A stretch of 58,538 nucleotides of DNA from JAXMBX01 sp046349635 (GCA_046349635.1 JAXMBX010000034.1:1-58538); one strand, 5' to 3'; positions 16,994 to 26,077 are shown, counted from the first letter of the stretch. Notes: generated by a model from the sequence alone, not told the origin. Program-made: numbers and translations.

Positions 16994-17564
16994 GTGTTTG
17001 AGCGTGACTGGAGCGGCGATCAAGCCGAGTCCTGCCCAAGGTTCTGGCCGGTGGAATGGGTGCTGGCGGCGAAGGGGTTCCCACGCGGAAGATCGACGCG
17101 CTGCTGCATGATCGGGACGGCAAGCTTTATAAGCGGCAGGAATTCGCCGGGGCAACCGACTCCGCAGATTTTGAAGAGGTCAACTTCGACCAGGAAACCG
17201 GCAAGCGGATCGGCTGGAGGCCCGTGGGAGACGGTCCCGAGGATCAATGGTTTCGGGAAGGGTTTGCCAACCTCGAACAGAAGGTGGATGGGACCTACGA
17301 ACTGGTCGGCCCGAAATCGCAAGGCAACCGGAGAAATATGAGACTCACATGCTTGTGCCGCACGATTGCGCGTCTGCAATTACGGATCTGATCCGCGACT
17401 TTGAGGAATTCGAGCGTACCTGGTGGATCAGGACATCGAGGGGATTGTGTTCCACCATGCGGATGGCCGGATGGCGAAGATCGAAGCGGGACTTCGGGTT
17501 GAAGCGTGACGCGCGACCTGAAACTTGTGGTTCCGTAGATCGATGCTCAATTCAATCGAGTTAA
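16994..17564 (+). pseudogene. RLIG1/C12orf29-type RNA ligase (DUF5565), frame-disrupted
   Basis: Recognisable in three frames. First segment (from 16994) VFERDWSGDQ ... PVEWVLA; second (about 17056-17325) GVPTRKIDALLHDRDGKLYK, GKRIGWRPVGDGPEDQW and DGTYELVGPKSQGN; third (about 17330-17420) KYETHMLVPHDCASAITDLI; fourth YLVDQDIEGIVFHHADGRMA; last KRDFGLKR. These match the nucleotidyltransferase family of human RNA ligase RLIG1 (C12orf29) and its bacterial relatives: the nucleotidyl-lysine motif (K-I-D), motif IV EGIVFHH, and motif V lysines in MAKI...KRDFGL. At least four indels break it. It may be a decayed gene or a casualty of consensus errors. It is convergent with an RluA-type pseudouridine synthase. 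Confidence 0.65.
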
Positions 17565-18232
17565 GAAATCGATTGATTCCAGGGATGTGACGACGAAAGT
17601 GAAATTGGTTCTTTCGTCGTCGGATGAGTGAAGGTGAGTGAAGAGGCGTGGAGGGTGATTTTGCCGCCGAGTTTTTGAGGGGAGCCGTATTTGGTGTCTC
17701 CCAGCAGCGGGTGGCCGGCGTTCGAAAGCTGGACGCGGATCTGGTGGCTGCGGCCGGTCTCAAGGTCGATTTCAATCAGGCTGTTCTGGCCCCAGGGTTT
17801 CAACAGTTTCCAGGCGAGGCGGGCTTCGCGGGCATCAGGAGTTCCAGGTTTGACGACGTGGACTTCGTTTCTGGCTTCGTCCTTCACGAGCCAGTCGACA
17901 AGGGTGCCGTGGGTGCCGGGCATGTGGCCGGAGACGAGGGCGGTGCAGCTCGTACGGTGCGGGGCCGCGGAACTGTTCGGAAAGGCGGGCGGCGGCTTTG
18001 CTGGTGCGGGCAAAGAGAACAATTCCGGAAACGGGACGATCAAGACGGTGGACGAGGCCGAGATAGACTTCGCCGGGCTTGTTGTATTTGGCCTTGATGT
18101 AGGCTTTCGCCTGATCGAGCAGATTGGGGTCGCCGGTTTTATCCCCCGCGACAAGCAGGCGGGCCGGTTTGACGACCGCGAGGCAGTGATTGTCCTCGAA
18201 GAGGACTTCAAGCGAGATGCGGGGGCAGTCAT
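17561..18232 (-). CDS. RluA-family pseudouridine synthase (two compensating frameshifts)
   Basis: Isomerises uridine to pseudouridine in rRNA or tRNA. ATG 18232 overlaps the truD stop as ATGA, so the pair is coupled. The N-terminal part (ISLEVLFEDNHCLAVVKPAR) reads in another frame than the ATG. Adding one C to the C5 run (G5 at 18221-18225 on the plus strand) joins them as MTAPRISLEVLFEDN. The catalytic motif HRLDRPVSG with its Asp follows, then LFARTSKAAARLSEQFRG. A second shift near 17975 leads into TALVSGHMPGTHGTLVDWLV, the family motif TGRSHQIRVQLSNAGHPLLG, and the C-terminus. About 225 residues repaired, a single catalytic domain without S4 domain. Confidence 0.8.
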   Translation of the reverse strand: MTAPASRLKSSSRTITASRSSNRPACLSRGIKPATPICSIRRKPTSRPNTTSPAKSISASSTVLIVPFPELFSLPAPAKPPPAFPNSSAAPHRTSCTALVSGHMPGTHGTLVDWLVKDEARNEVHVVKPGTPDAREARLAWKLLKPWGQNSLIEIDLETGRSHQIRVQLSNAGHPLLGDTKYGSPQKLGGKITLHASSLTFTHPTTKEPISLSSSHPWNQSIS

Positions 18233-19410
18233 TCGGGAGTTCCTTCGGGGAGGAACTCGGTGAGCCGTTTGACAAGGATGGTGGCGTAGGAACCGCGGGG
18301 GAGATCGAACTGCAGGGTCCACTTGTGGCGTCCGGGGTGGATGTCATCCGGGGCGGACTGGCCCCGGAGACCGCGGGGGAAGTAGATGGCGTTGCGGTCC
18401 CCCTTGGAGAAGAAGCTGTCGCGGGGATACTTGACGCGGACCTGTCTTAGTTCAAGGCCGAAGGTTTGCAGGACGTTTTCGATCAGGTCGAGGGTCGGGC
18501 CGGGCTCGAGCTTGAGGCGAGCCGAGGGGAGCGGCAAGGAACATTCGCGGAACAGTTCGAGCTTGTCTTCCGGGAGCGAGAGATAGAAGGGAAGCGTCGC
18601 TTCCTTGAATTGAAAGTCGCGAAAGTTCTCCGCGGGGACTTCCTGACGGATCCAGGTGGCAAGCATGCGGTTCCAGACGGCGCTTTGAAACGCGGCGAGA
18701 TACAGGCTGCGGAGATCGACGCGGAGGCGGGCGATGGCGCCCCGGAAGTCGCCGGGGCGGTCGGCCAGAAATGTGATGACGCTGCGGCGATGAGAGCGGT
18801 CGAGTCCTTTCTTGCAGGCCTGCCAGTTCCCCCAGTTGTCGCGGAGCGTTTGCTTTTGCTGGCGTTCATCGGGGCGGTCGTGGACGTTGGGATCGGCGAG
18901 GGCAAGCCAGAGGGCGCGTTCGTAGTTACCGAGACACCAGGGCTGGGCGACGAATTCGCCGGAGGCGCCGAGGGAGCCGAAGCGTTGATCGTCGAAGTAA
19001 TTCGGGAGGCCGGTCCGCTTGATGTCGGCGAGGGTCTGCTGGATCTGCGGGGCCTGGTCGGGATTGAGGTCGCGGAGGACGAGCAGAAAGCGATTGCCGG
19101 AAATGTCCTGCGGTTCAAACGGGCGGGTAGCCTGGCCCAGGTATTCGAGTTCGAGGAGGTCTTCGCGAAGATTGTTGGGAGGACCTCCCTTGATGGTGAC
19201 ATATTGCTGCGTGAGGGCGTGGCGGTCCTTGAGGCCGCCGTAGGAGATGCGGGGACGGGCGATGTTCCAACGGCGAAGAATGGATTCGATGGCTTCCGGG
19301 GTGCCGAGGGAACGCTTGGTAAGGAAGTACAGGGCGTAGGGACCGCGGCCGCGCTGAAAGTCGGTCAGTTCGGTGACCTGGAAATCCTCGGGGATCCGTT
19401 TGAGCTTCAC
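18229..19410 (-). CDS. truD: tRNA pseudouridine(13) synthase TruD
   Basis: 393 residues from GTG 19410 (VKLKRIPEDFQVTELTDFQR); upstream in-frame codons are low-complexity and overlap ldh. TruD makes pseudouridine 13 in tRNA(Glu). The catalytic motif SYGGLKDRHALTQQYVTI carries the nucleophilic Asp. The conserved NYFDDQRFGS, the TRUD-domain insertion around KKGLDRSHRRSVITFL, and the C-terminal half DPG-type segment PRDSFFSKGDRNAIYFP are all present. Followed directly (ATGA) by the RluA-type gene; starts 41 bases after the ldh stop, suggesting an ldh-truD-rluA unit. Confidence 0.93.
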   Translation of the reverse strand: MKLKRIPEDFQVTELTDFQRGRGPYALYFLTKRSLGTPEAIESILRRWNIARPRISYGGLKDRHALTQQYVTIKGGPPNNLREDLLELEYLGQATRPFEPQDISGNRFLLVLRDLNPDQAPQIQQTLADIKRTGLPNYFDDQRFGSLGASGEFVAQPWCLGNYERALWLALADPNVHDRPDERQQKQTLRDNWGNWQACKKGLDRSHRRSVITFLADRPGDFRGAIARLRVDLRSLYLAAFQSAVWNRMLATWIRQEVPAENFRDFQFKEATLPFYLSLPEDKLELFRECSLPLPSARLKLEPGPTLDLIENVLQTFGLELRQVRVKYPRDSFFSKGDRNAIYFPRGLRGQSAPDDIHPGRHKWTLQFDLPRGSYATILVKRLTEFLPEGTPE

Positions 19411-19450
19411 GGGAGAGTTGCCTGCAGAAGAGAGTTCACGATGAGTCGAA

Positions 19451-20407
19451 TCAGGAATTGAGGGCGGCGACGGCGGACTCGATATTGGGCTTGAGAACTT
19501 CCGCGCTCTTCTTGAGGGCGGAACGCTCGGCATCATCCAGAGGGATCGGGAAGCGGGCGAGAATCCCTTCGCCGCCGACGAGGTGCGGAACGGCCAGAGT
19601 GACGTGCTTCACCCCTTCGATGTCGTCATGAAAACCGCAGACGGTGAGAATGGAGCGTTCGATGCTGCGCAGGATGACACGGGTGATGCGGGCCAGGGCA
19701 GCTTCGATGCCGTAATAGGTGGCTCCCTTGCCGGCGATGATGGAATAGGCGGCGCGGCGGACCTGGCTATCGATCTCCAGACGGATCTCATCGGTGAGAG
19801 GCTGTCCCTGGAGATTGCAGTAGTCCTCAATCGGCATCCCGGCGACGGTGGCATTCGACCAGGTGAGCACTTCCGAGTCGCCGTGTTCGCCGATGACATA
19901 GCCGTGAACGTGGCGGGAATCGACGCCCGCCAGATTGCCGAGCAAGGTGCGGAAGCGGGCGGTATCCAGGGTCGTTCCGGAACCGACGACGCGGCCGCGC
20001 GGGAGCCCGAAGCGGACGGCAATTTCCGCAGTGAGGTGGGTCATGACATCGACGGGATTGGTAGCGACCAGGAGCGTGGCGCCGGGGGCGTTCTGGATGA
20101 CCTGGGGGACGATCTGGTTAAAGATGGCGGCGTTGCGGGCGAGGAGTTGCAGGCGGGTTTCGCCCGGCTTCTGGTTGACGCCGGCAGTGAGGATGACGAC
20201 CTGGCAGCCGTGGAGGTCGGTATAGGTTCCCGCGCGAACGTGCAGCGGATGAGAGAAGGGGACGGCGTGAAAGATGTCGTTGGCTTCGGCAGCCGCGCGG
20301 GCCTGATTCTGATCGACGAGGACGATATCCCGACCAACGCCGTTCATGACCATCGCATAAGCGGCGGTTGAACCGACAAATCCACTACCGACAATTCCGA
20401 CTTTCAT
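19451..20407 (-). CDS. ldh: L-lactate dehydrogenase
   Basis: 318 residues. NAD-dependent pyruvate/lactate interconversion in the cytoplasm. The Rossmann start is MKVGIVGSGFVGSTAAYAMV with acidic VLVDQN at the second strand (NAD preference). The substrate loop VNQKPGETRLQLL has Gln where malate dehydrogenases have Arg, which marks lactate specificity. The catalytic NPVDVMTHL, VVGSGTTLDTARFR and the His of VIGEHGDSEV are intact. Length is normal. First gene of a likely minus-strand unit with truD and the RluA-type gene. Confidence 0.93.
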   Translation of the reverse strand: MKVGIVGSGFVGSTAAYAMVMNGVGRDIVLVDQNQARAAAEANDIFHAVPFSHPLHVRAGTYTDLHGCQVVILTAGVNQKPGETRLQLLARNAAIFNQIVPQVIQNAPGATLLVATNPVDVMTHLTAEIAVRFGLPRGRVVGSGTTLDTARFRTLLGNLAGVDSRHVHGYVIGEHGDSEVLTWSNATVAGMPIEDYCNLQGQPLTDEIRLEIDSQVRRAAYSIIAGKGATYYGIEAALARITRVILRSIERSILTVCGFHDDIEGVKHVTLAVPHLVGGEGILARFPIPLDDAERSALKKSAEVLKPNIESAVAALNS

Positions 20408-20629
20408 CGCCTGTTTCTCCCCCAGAATCCCGCACGCAACCTGATGAACCGGTTATAGCCAATTCGAGGGAATTCGTCGCGGTACGCGGAGTGGAAAATT
20501 GCGGGAGTCGATGAACGTCCGGAAGATCCCAGCGTCCATTTTGAACACATGGTTTCAGAACGGCTCTGGCGAAGTCTGTGGTCGCCATCACAGGAAAAGC
20601 GAGTTGGTGCAAGAGACGCTTGTCCCATA

Positions 20630-20668
20630 CCCCTCACCCCTGACCCCTCTCCCACAAGGGGCGAGGGG
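20630..20668. repeat. C-rich/G-rich hairpin repeat, copy 2
   Basis: CCCCTCACCCC TGACCCCTCTCCCACAAG GGGCGAGGGG, 39 bases, the same unit as 15615-15654. It lies about 10 bases past the stop of the minus-strand GT39 gene (20678) and 220 bases upstream of ldh. Ends CCCCTC / GAGGGG are self-complementary. Confidence 0.55.
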
Positions 20669-20677
20669 AAAAAAGAA

Positions 20678-22393
20678 TTAGTTGGCGAGGGGGAATGTCT
20701 GCGGGGGGACGTGGCGGACGTGGAGGGGGACGAACGCGGAAGAACCGTAGAGGCGATAGCGGTCGTGTTTCTCGTAGGGAGCGTGCGTGAATTCCACGTA
20801 GCGGAGGATGAGTGGGACTTCCCGCTCCGGTATGACGATGGAGCGGTTTTCCTGTGCGTGAAACCGGGAGATAAACTGGCCGATGGTCCAGGTCTCAAAG
20901 GAATCGGAGTGGAGGGTGGAGCGCAATTCCGGACGGAGATAAAAGACGACCGAGCCGATGCGCTCGCGGAGGAAGATAGTGCGGGGGATGCTCGTGGCGG
21001 TGGCGTTCCAGTGGGCGGCCAGTGAGCGTCCGGAGTGCGTGTGGGACAACACGGGGAGGAAGAAGAGAACCATCGCGGTCCCCATCAGGGCAAGTGAACC
21101 TGAACCGAACAGGAACGCGGGCCAGCGGCGGTCGCGCAGGAAAAAAATCGGAGCCAATGATGAGAGAAGGGTGAGCGTGAGGGTCACAAGCATCAAAAGT
21201 GGAGTGACAGGGGTGTGAGTCATTCGGGCGAAGGCCAGCGGGATCAGAAAGAATGTGATCGGCAGGAGGGTAAGGAGTATCATCCCGGACATGCGGAAAA
21301 TACGTTCCGCGTGGAGAGGGAGTTCCCGATTCGCGAAGCGCCCCCACAAGTCACCGACAAGCAGAGAGAGGGCCGGGAATAAGGGGAGGAGATAGCTGGG
21401 GAGTTTGGACTTGGCGGCGGAGAGGAAGAGAAGCCCCAGTCCGCCCCAGAAGAGAAGGAGAATGCGGACGTGATCCTGCGAGGTCGCGTTCGAATTTTTG
21501 AAGAGGGGGGTGAAGAGAGCGGGAGTCAAAAGGTAGGGCCACCAGGGGAGGGAGCCGGCGGCGAGAACGGGAAGATAGTACCAGGCGGATTTGAGGCCGT
21601 GCGGTTGGCTGTTGCTGAGAAAACCCATCAGGTGCCGTTGGTAGAAGTAGTAATACGAGTAGCCGGGGTTATGGAGTTCCATCGCAACGTACCAGGGAGC
21701 GGCCACGATGCAGGCGATCAAGGCGGGAAGGATCAGGGCCTGGGGAATGCGGAGGAGAGGGCGGCGCGCGGTCCACCAGACGGCAGGGATCCAGGCCAGG
21801 AGGATAAAGACGACGCCGAGGAGGCCTTTCGTGAGGACGGCCAGGCCCAGGGCAATACCCGCAATGATGGACCACCGACGCCGCAGCGTGCCAGTCAGGG
21901 CCGATTCATCAATGTTCCACAGCGAAAAAACGCCGAGAAGTGTCCAGGGGACGAGGGCGATGTCGTGGACGGCGACCTGGGAGGCGGTCCAGGGGAGGAA
22001 AAACAGAGACTGTGCGGCGGCGGCGAGCCAGCCAGTGCGGCGAGTGAACCAACGGGCGCCAACGAGACCGGTAGCAAGTATTCCCAGGAGGCCGAAGCAG
22101 AGACCGGGAAGGCGAATGGCGAATTCGGTCGAGCCGAGAAGTTTCAACGATCCGCAGAGAGCCCAGAAGTAGAGGATGGGCTTATCGAAGAAGGGAGTGC
22201 CGAGAAAGCGGGGGGTGACCCAATCGTGATGGTCCACCATTTCCTGAGCGATGGCAGCGTGGAGTCCTTCATCCGGATCGACGAGCGGGGCATCCACGCA
22301 AAGAATCGCGAGGTAGGGGAGCAGGAGCAGAGCCGTGAAGAGAGCCAGAACAGGTTTCGAGGGAAGAAGCGGGGAGCGAGGCCTGTCAGGCAC
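20678..22393 (-). CDS. GT39/ArnT-like membrane glycosyltransferase (second copy)
   Basis: 571 residues. Short cytoplasmic N-terminus, first membrane helix LALFTALLLLPYLAILCVDA, then the acidic motif PLVDPDEGLHAAIAQEMVDH typical of GT39/ArnT (Asp-Glu near the first periplasmic loop), and FFDKPILYFWALCGSLKLLG. About eleven further hydrophobic segments and a small soluble C-terminus with VIPEREVPLILRYVEF. It differs clearly in sequence from the paralogue at 12758-14506. Likely transfers a sugar from a polyprenyl-phosphate carrier at the outer face of the inner membrane. The start lies about 50 bases after the GAF-HlyD gene, so the two may be cotranscribed. Confidence 0.82.
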   Translation of the reverse strand: MPDRPRSPLLPSKPVLALFTALLLLPYLAILCVDAPLVDPDEGLHAAIAQEMVDHHDWVTPRFLGTPFFDKPILYFWALCGSLKLLGSTEFAIRLPGLCFGLLGILATGLVGARWFTRRTGWLAAAAQSLFFLPWTASQVAVHDIALVPWTLLGVFSLWNIDESALTGTLRRRWSIIAGIALGLAVLTKGLLGVVFILLAWIPAVWWTARRPLLRIPQALILPALIACIVAAPWYVAMELHNPGYSYYYFYQRHLMGFLSNSQPHGLKSAWYYLPVLAAGSLPWWPYLLTPALFTPLFKNSNATSQDHVRILLLFWGGLGLLFLSAAKSKLPSYLLPLFPALSLLVGDLWGRFANRELPLHAERIFRMSGMILLTLLPITFFLIPLAFARMTHTPVTPLLMLVTLTLTLLSSLAPIFFLRDRRWPAFLFGSGSLALMGTAMVLFFLPVLSHTHSGRSLAAHWNATATSIPRTIFLRERIGSVVFYLRPELRSTLHSDSFETWTIGQFISRFHAQENRSIVIPEREVPLILRYVEFTHAPYEKHDRYRLYGSSAFVPLHVRHVPPQTFPLAN

Positions 22394-22444
22394 GAAACAC
22401 CATCCTTGGTGAAAGTCGCGGCGTGTTTTGAATTGCGTTGCGGC

Positions 22445-24489
22445 TCAGAACCAGAGCCGTTTGCGGATGAACTCCAGCACGTCGCCGAAGAGGACATACC
22501 AGAGACTGTACGGACCGCAGTTGATCTTAGCCCGAACTTCCGCTCCGATGCGATACTTGTCCTTTAACTTTATTTTATCTTCGGGAGAGATGTCGGCGTA
22601 AACTTCGACGACGGTCCCCTGTTCATCGGAGACGTTGGCGCGAGAGGCGATGGGGCCGAGCGTTCCCTGGTAGGTGACTTCGGTTTCGGTGGCCAGCAGG
22701 AACTCGACGGGGAGTTTTTCGTCCTTCTCCCGTTCCTGGGCGCGGAGGATGTGGCCGAGACGATGCTCGGGGACATCCAGCTCCAGGTGCCAATCCTTGC
22801 TTGTGTCCATGACTTCGAGGAGGAGTTCTCCTTGTTGCACGGGACGATAGAGCAGGACTTTGTCGGGATCAAAGGTGGCGATCACGCCATCAATGGGGGT
22901 CCGGACGGTCAGATCCTCGCGCATTTTCGTAAGGATCGTCACCTGGGTTTTGGCCCCCTCGATGGCCAGTTTCGTCTGCTGCAACTTCCCGGCGAGGCGG
23001 ATGTAGTCATCTTTATTGGTGGTACGATTGAGGTTGTTGAGTTCGGTTTCGAGGCCGTTGGCTTCCTTGCGGCGTTCGTTGTATTCGTTCGTGGCAGCCA
23101 GTAACCGGGAACGGATGTCTTCGTTTTCAAGTTCGACGACGGGAGTTCCGGCGGCCACGCGTTGCCCGCTGGTGACGAGAACCTTGGTCACGCGGCCTTC
23201 GCGCGCGGCGAAGACGTCCCGCTTGACGATGGGCATGAGGCGCCCCTTCCCTTCGACGCGGTAGTCCCACTTCATCCAGATCATGGCGGCGACGAGGATG
23301 AGGATGGCGACGGTAGCTGCGATGACCTTCGCAAGCGTCCGGCCACGGAGGGCTTCCACCACCGAGCCGATGGCTCGCCAAACGGGGAGCAGAAACAAGG
23401 ATTCGTGGGAGATGGAGTTATTCAGGGCGGCGGCGGAGTGTTCGGCGACGAGCTTGATCTTTTCCATCATGCCGGGTCGGGGGCGGCTGTCGGTGACCTG
23501 CTCCACGATCAGGGCACCGATAGGGCGCTTCCAGCGTTCGTTGCGATTCTTTTCGGACTTGCCGCTCTTTTCGTCCTTCAGTGCGTCCGTCGGTGGAACA
23601 GGGGGGAAGAGCGGGACGATGATCAGACAGCGCGGCCGCTTTCGTGGACGTAGTCGGCGAGGGGCTTTTCGATCTGGGGGGGATATTTTTCGAGGGAGCC
23701 GGTGTAGGAGAGGGGTTCCTTCGCGGCGATGACGCGATCGGTCAGGAGACGCAGGGTGCGGACCATGTTGGCCCGCTGGTTGACGTGATCCTGTCCGCTG
23801 ATGGCTTTGACGGTGGTTTTCTTACCCCGTTTGACGGCGATGCTGAGCCGGTCGCAACGGATGAGCATGCGGCCATCGTTGGCGGCAGTGGCGGCGACGT
23901 CATTCAATGCGAGAGAACGCTGCAGATCGAGAGTGAAATCCTGGAACTTCTTGAGGTATTCCTGGGGAGAGAGTTCCGCGGAGGCCTCCTGGCGCAGGCG
24001 GAGATAGCGAGAGGCGTGACCGCACATCTGCTCGATAAACTGCAGATAGCCGGGGCGGGCCTGGACGGGGGCATCGCCGCGCTGAAAGATCTGCACGACG
24101 CCGTAGCATTCCTTGTTGCGGAGAACCGGGCCCATCACGAAGAGATGAGGGGTGGGGGTGCCGAATTGGGGATTCTCTCCGGCGCCGAACAAGCGGGCCT
24201 GACCGGTGCTGGCGACTTCATTGAGGAGGGGACCGTTCAACTGGTCGGCGGATTGATTTTCACGGTAACCGGTTTCGAGGAGATTGAGTTCGTAAGCAAG
24301 GCGAAGCTGGCGGTTATCGGCAGCGAGCCAGATGGTACCGGCCTGGGCACCGAGGGCGAGGACGAGACGGCGGAGGAATTCCGTAAAGAAGACCTCTTCG
24401 GGGATGGCGGACCCCGACAGTTCTTCGATTTCACGGGCCAGTTGCAGCACCCGTTCACGAACCTGAGTTAAGGTGGCGGAATTGCTCAT
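22445..24489 (-). CDS. GAF-domain/HlyD membrane fusion protein (one frameshift)
   Basis: Two open frames join into one ~680-residue protein. Frame 1 (24489 to ~23625) holds two GAF-like domains: about 25-175 (ALGAQAGTIWLAADNRQLRL ... VLRNKECYGVVQIFQRGD) and a second from about 190 (MLIRCDRLSIAVKRGKKTTV). It stops at HESGRAV. One base shift at 23625-23632 continues as LIIVPLFPPV ... RPIGALIVEQ, the natural end of a GAF domain. Then comes a transmembrane helix (TLAKVIAATVAILILVAAMI) and a HlyD adaptor: barrel-sandwich EGRVTKVLVTSGQRVAAGTP, a coiled-coil hairpin, TPIDGVIATFDPDKV, and a beta-barrel ending VLEFIRKRLWF. The adaptor would sit outside, the GAF sensor inside. No ABC or RND partner is adjacent. 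Confidence 0.8.
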
Positions 24490-24746
24490 TAACCGTCCTT
24501 ACGATTCACGCCTCCCGGAAGTGGGAGAGATCCGTGAAAATTGTATCGGGAAAGATCCGGAGGACCGGAGGGGTCGGTTGGAGGGAGATGTGCCAAAGAC
24601 CGTTGATTTCCTGAGAAGTGCCTTGATCTTAGGGAAATACCCCTTTTTTGCAAGAGGGGTCTGAAAGGGGGGCAGGCTCGTGAGATCGCGACACTCTGGA
24701 AAGGGATGTAAGATGAGCGTTCAACGAACTATTAAGGAGAACGCCC

Positions 24747-25430
24747 CTGAAACCGCAATTAAGCCTGGTGATTGAAACCTCCCACGAGCCGGGGGTGATT
24801 GGACTGTGGAACAATGGAGAGAGCCTGAACGAGGTCAGGCTGTCCACGCGAAACCGGGCGCAGAACCTGGTGATTGCCATCCGGGACATGTTCCGCGAGG
24901 GGGGATTTAAGCCACGGGATTGCACACAGATCAGCGTGGGGATCGGGCCGGGGAGTTTTACCGGGCTGCGGGTCGGAATTGTGTGCGCGAAGACACTGGC
25001 GTATGCGTGCGAGTGTCCGGTTGCGGCGATTCCGACCTTACGGGGACTGGCGGAGAATGCGCCGGCGAATGTGTCGCGCGGCACCTGTGTGGTGGATGCA
25101 CAACGGCAGGAGGTGTTTGCGCAGACTTTTGAGCGAGAAGCTGCGGGAACATGGAAAGAGACGGGAGAAATCCGGATTCTGCCGTTTGTGACATGGGGGA
25201 GCGAACTCACGCCTGCAGATGCGGTGCTGGGGCCGGCTCTGGAGGAACGGGAGGAACTGCTCGCGAGAAAGTGCCGGGTGCTGGATCGGACTCTCTGGCA
25301 GCCAAGCGGGAAATCGCTGGCAAAACTGGGAGCGCTACACGAGTTTCAGCGAACCTGCTGGGACGTGTTGCCGCTGTATGTGCGGAAGAGTGCGGCGGAA
25401 GAAAAATGGGACGCCCTGCGGGCGACTTAG
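24747..25430 (+). CDS. tsaB: tRNA threonylcarbamoyladenosine biosynthesis protein TsaB
   Basis: 227 residues if translation starts at CTG 24747, which lies seven bases after AAGGAG and gives MKPQLSLVIETSHEPG, the complete first beta strand. The only conventional start in frame is GTG 24768, which would cut that strand. TsaB partners TsaD in making t6A37 of ANN-decoding tRNAs. The ASKHA fold shows VGIGPGSFTGLRVGI and VVDAQRQEVFAQTF. The C-terminal part is present and ends before a strong hairpin terminator. Confidence 0.88.
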   Translation: MKPQLSLVIETSHEPGVIGLWNNGESLNEVRLSTRNRAQNLVIAIRDMFREGGFKPRDCTQISVGIGPGSFTGLRVGIVCAKTLAYACECPVAAIPTLRGLAENAPANVSRGTCVVDAQRQEVFAQTFEREAAGTWKETGEIRILPFVTWGSELTPADAVLGPALEEREELLARKCRVLDRTLWQPSGKSLAKLGALHEFQRTCWDVLPLYVRKSAAEEKWDALRAT

Positions 25431-25859
25431 TAGACAGTCGAGAGTAGAAAGAAAAAGAGACTGGCGGGGGCCAGTCTCTTGCGTTGATTCGTGGTCTCTC
25501 GGATAGACACGTTCCCGGTTAGAACGTGGGAGAGGATTGACCGGCAGGCCGGCCACCGTGGGTTGTGTCGTTTGATATCCGATCTGCGCGGAGGGATAGT
25601 AGGTGGTGTTGCCCGCGGGGAGCGGCGTTGTCGCAGCGGCGACGGGCATGCTGGTAGTGGTCGTCGGAACGGCAGCACCGTAGGTCGGAGTCAGAGAACC
25701 GGTCGGGGCTCCGTAGGGAATGACCTGCTGAGGAGCACCCATGACACCGCCACCGCCGCAGGGATCACAGGCGGGACGACAGCAGCGATTCCGCCAGCAG
25801 CAGCCGTTGAGACTGGAGGCGAGGCTGATGCCAACGATGAGAAGGAGGAGGCGTTTCAT
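25335..25859 (-). CDS. Small Cys-rich secreted/lipoprotein-like protein
   Basis: From ATG 25859 (KRLLLLIVGISLASSLNGCC): a signal peptide with a lipobox-like SLNGC, then a Cys-cluster (CCWRNRCCRPACDPCGGGG) and a Pro/Thr/Gly/Ala-rich low-complexity tail. Cys-rich secreted mini-proteins of this sort are common in planctomycetes; function unknown. The frame as given runs to 25335, through the terminator hairpin and into the end of tsaB, which is unlikely. A one-base shift near 25520-25535 would end it at a TAA at 25519 (…SSPTF), just before the terminator. True length is therefore probably about 113 residues. Confidence 0.55.
   Translation of the reverse strand: MKRLLLLIVGISLASSLNGCCWRNRCCRPACDPCGGGGVMGAPQQVIPYGAPTGSLTPTYGAAVPTTTTSMPVAAATTPLPAGNTTYYPSAQIGYQTTQPTVAGLPVNPLPRSNRERVYPRDHESTQETGPRQSLFLSTLDCLLSRPQGVPFFFRRTLPHIQRQHVPAGSLKLV
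25455..25480. terminator. Bidirectional hairpin terminator after tsaB
   Basis: Inverted repeat AAGAGACTGGC / GCCAGTCTCTT (11 bp, GGGG loop) flanked by an A-rich run on the left. It lies 24 bases after the tsaB stop and serves the convergent small lipoprotein gene as well. Confidence 0.75.
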
Positions 25860-26045
25860 GCTGAGATCCCTTTCCGTGCCTTGAAGCACACCGAATCGCG
25901 TCTGGCCGAGTGGATTTGGCCTTATTTCGCCGGGGAAATGAGAGACGGGAGTGAAAATCGAGAGGTGTGCGTCCTGAGAGCGGCGGGAAGTTAATTTCTT
26001 TTGAAAAAGAGGTCAACAGGAATTTTTTGCCTGCGAAAACAAGAA

Positions 26046-26077
26046 ACCCACCCTCCCAGCAAGCAGGAAGGGTGGGT
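26046..26077 (-). terminator. Hairpin terminator of the redoxin gene
   Basis: ACCCACCCT / AGGGTGGGT (9 bp, 14-base loop). Read on the minus strand it is followed by TTTCTTGTTTT. It lies about 50 bases beyond the repaired stop of the redoxin gene. Confidence 0.65.

Noticed and set aside
21470..22567. Plus-strand open frame of 365 codons
   Set aside because: Opposite the GT39 gene; Gly/Glu/Arg-rich product without domains.
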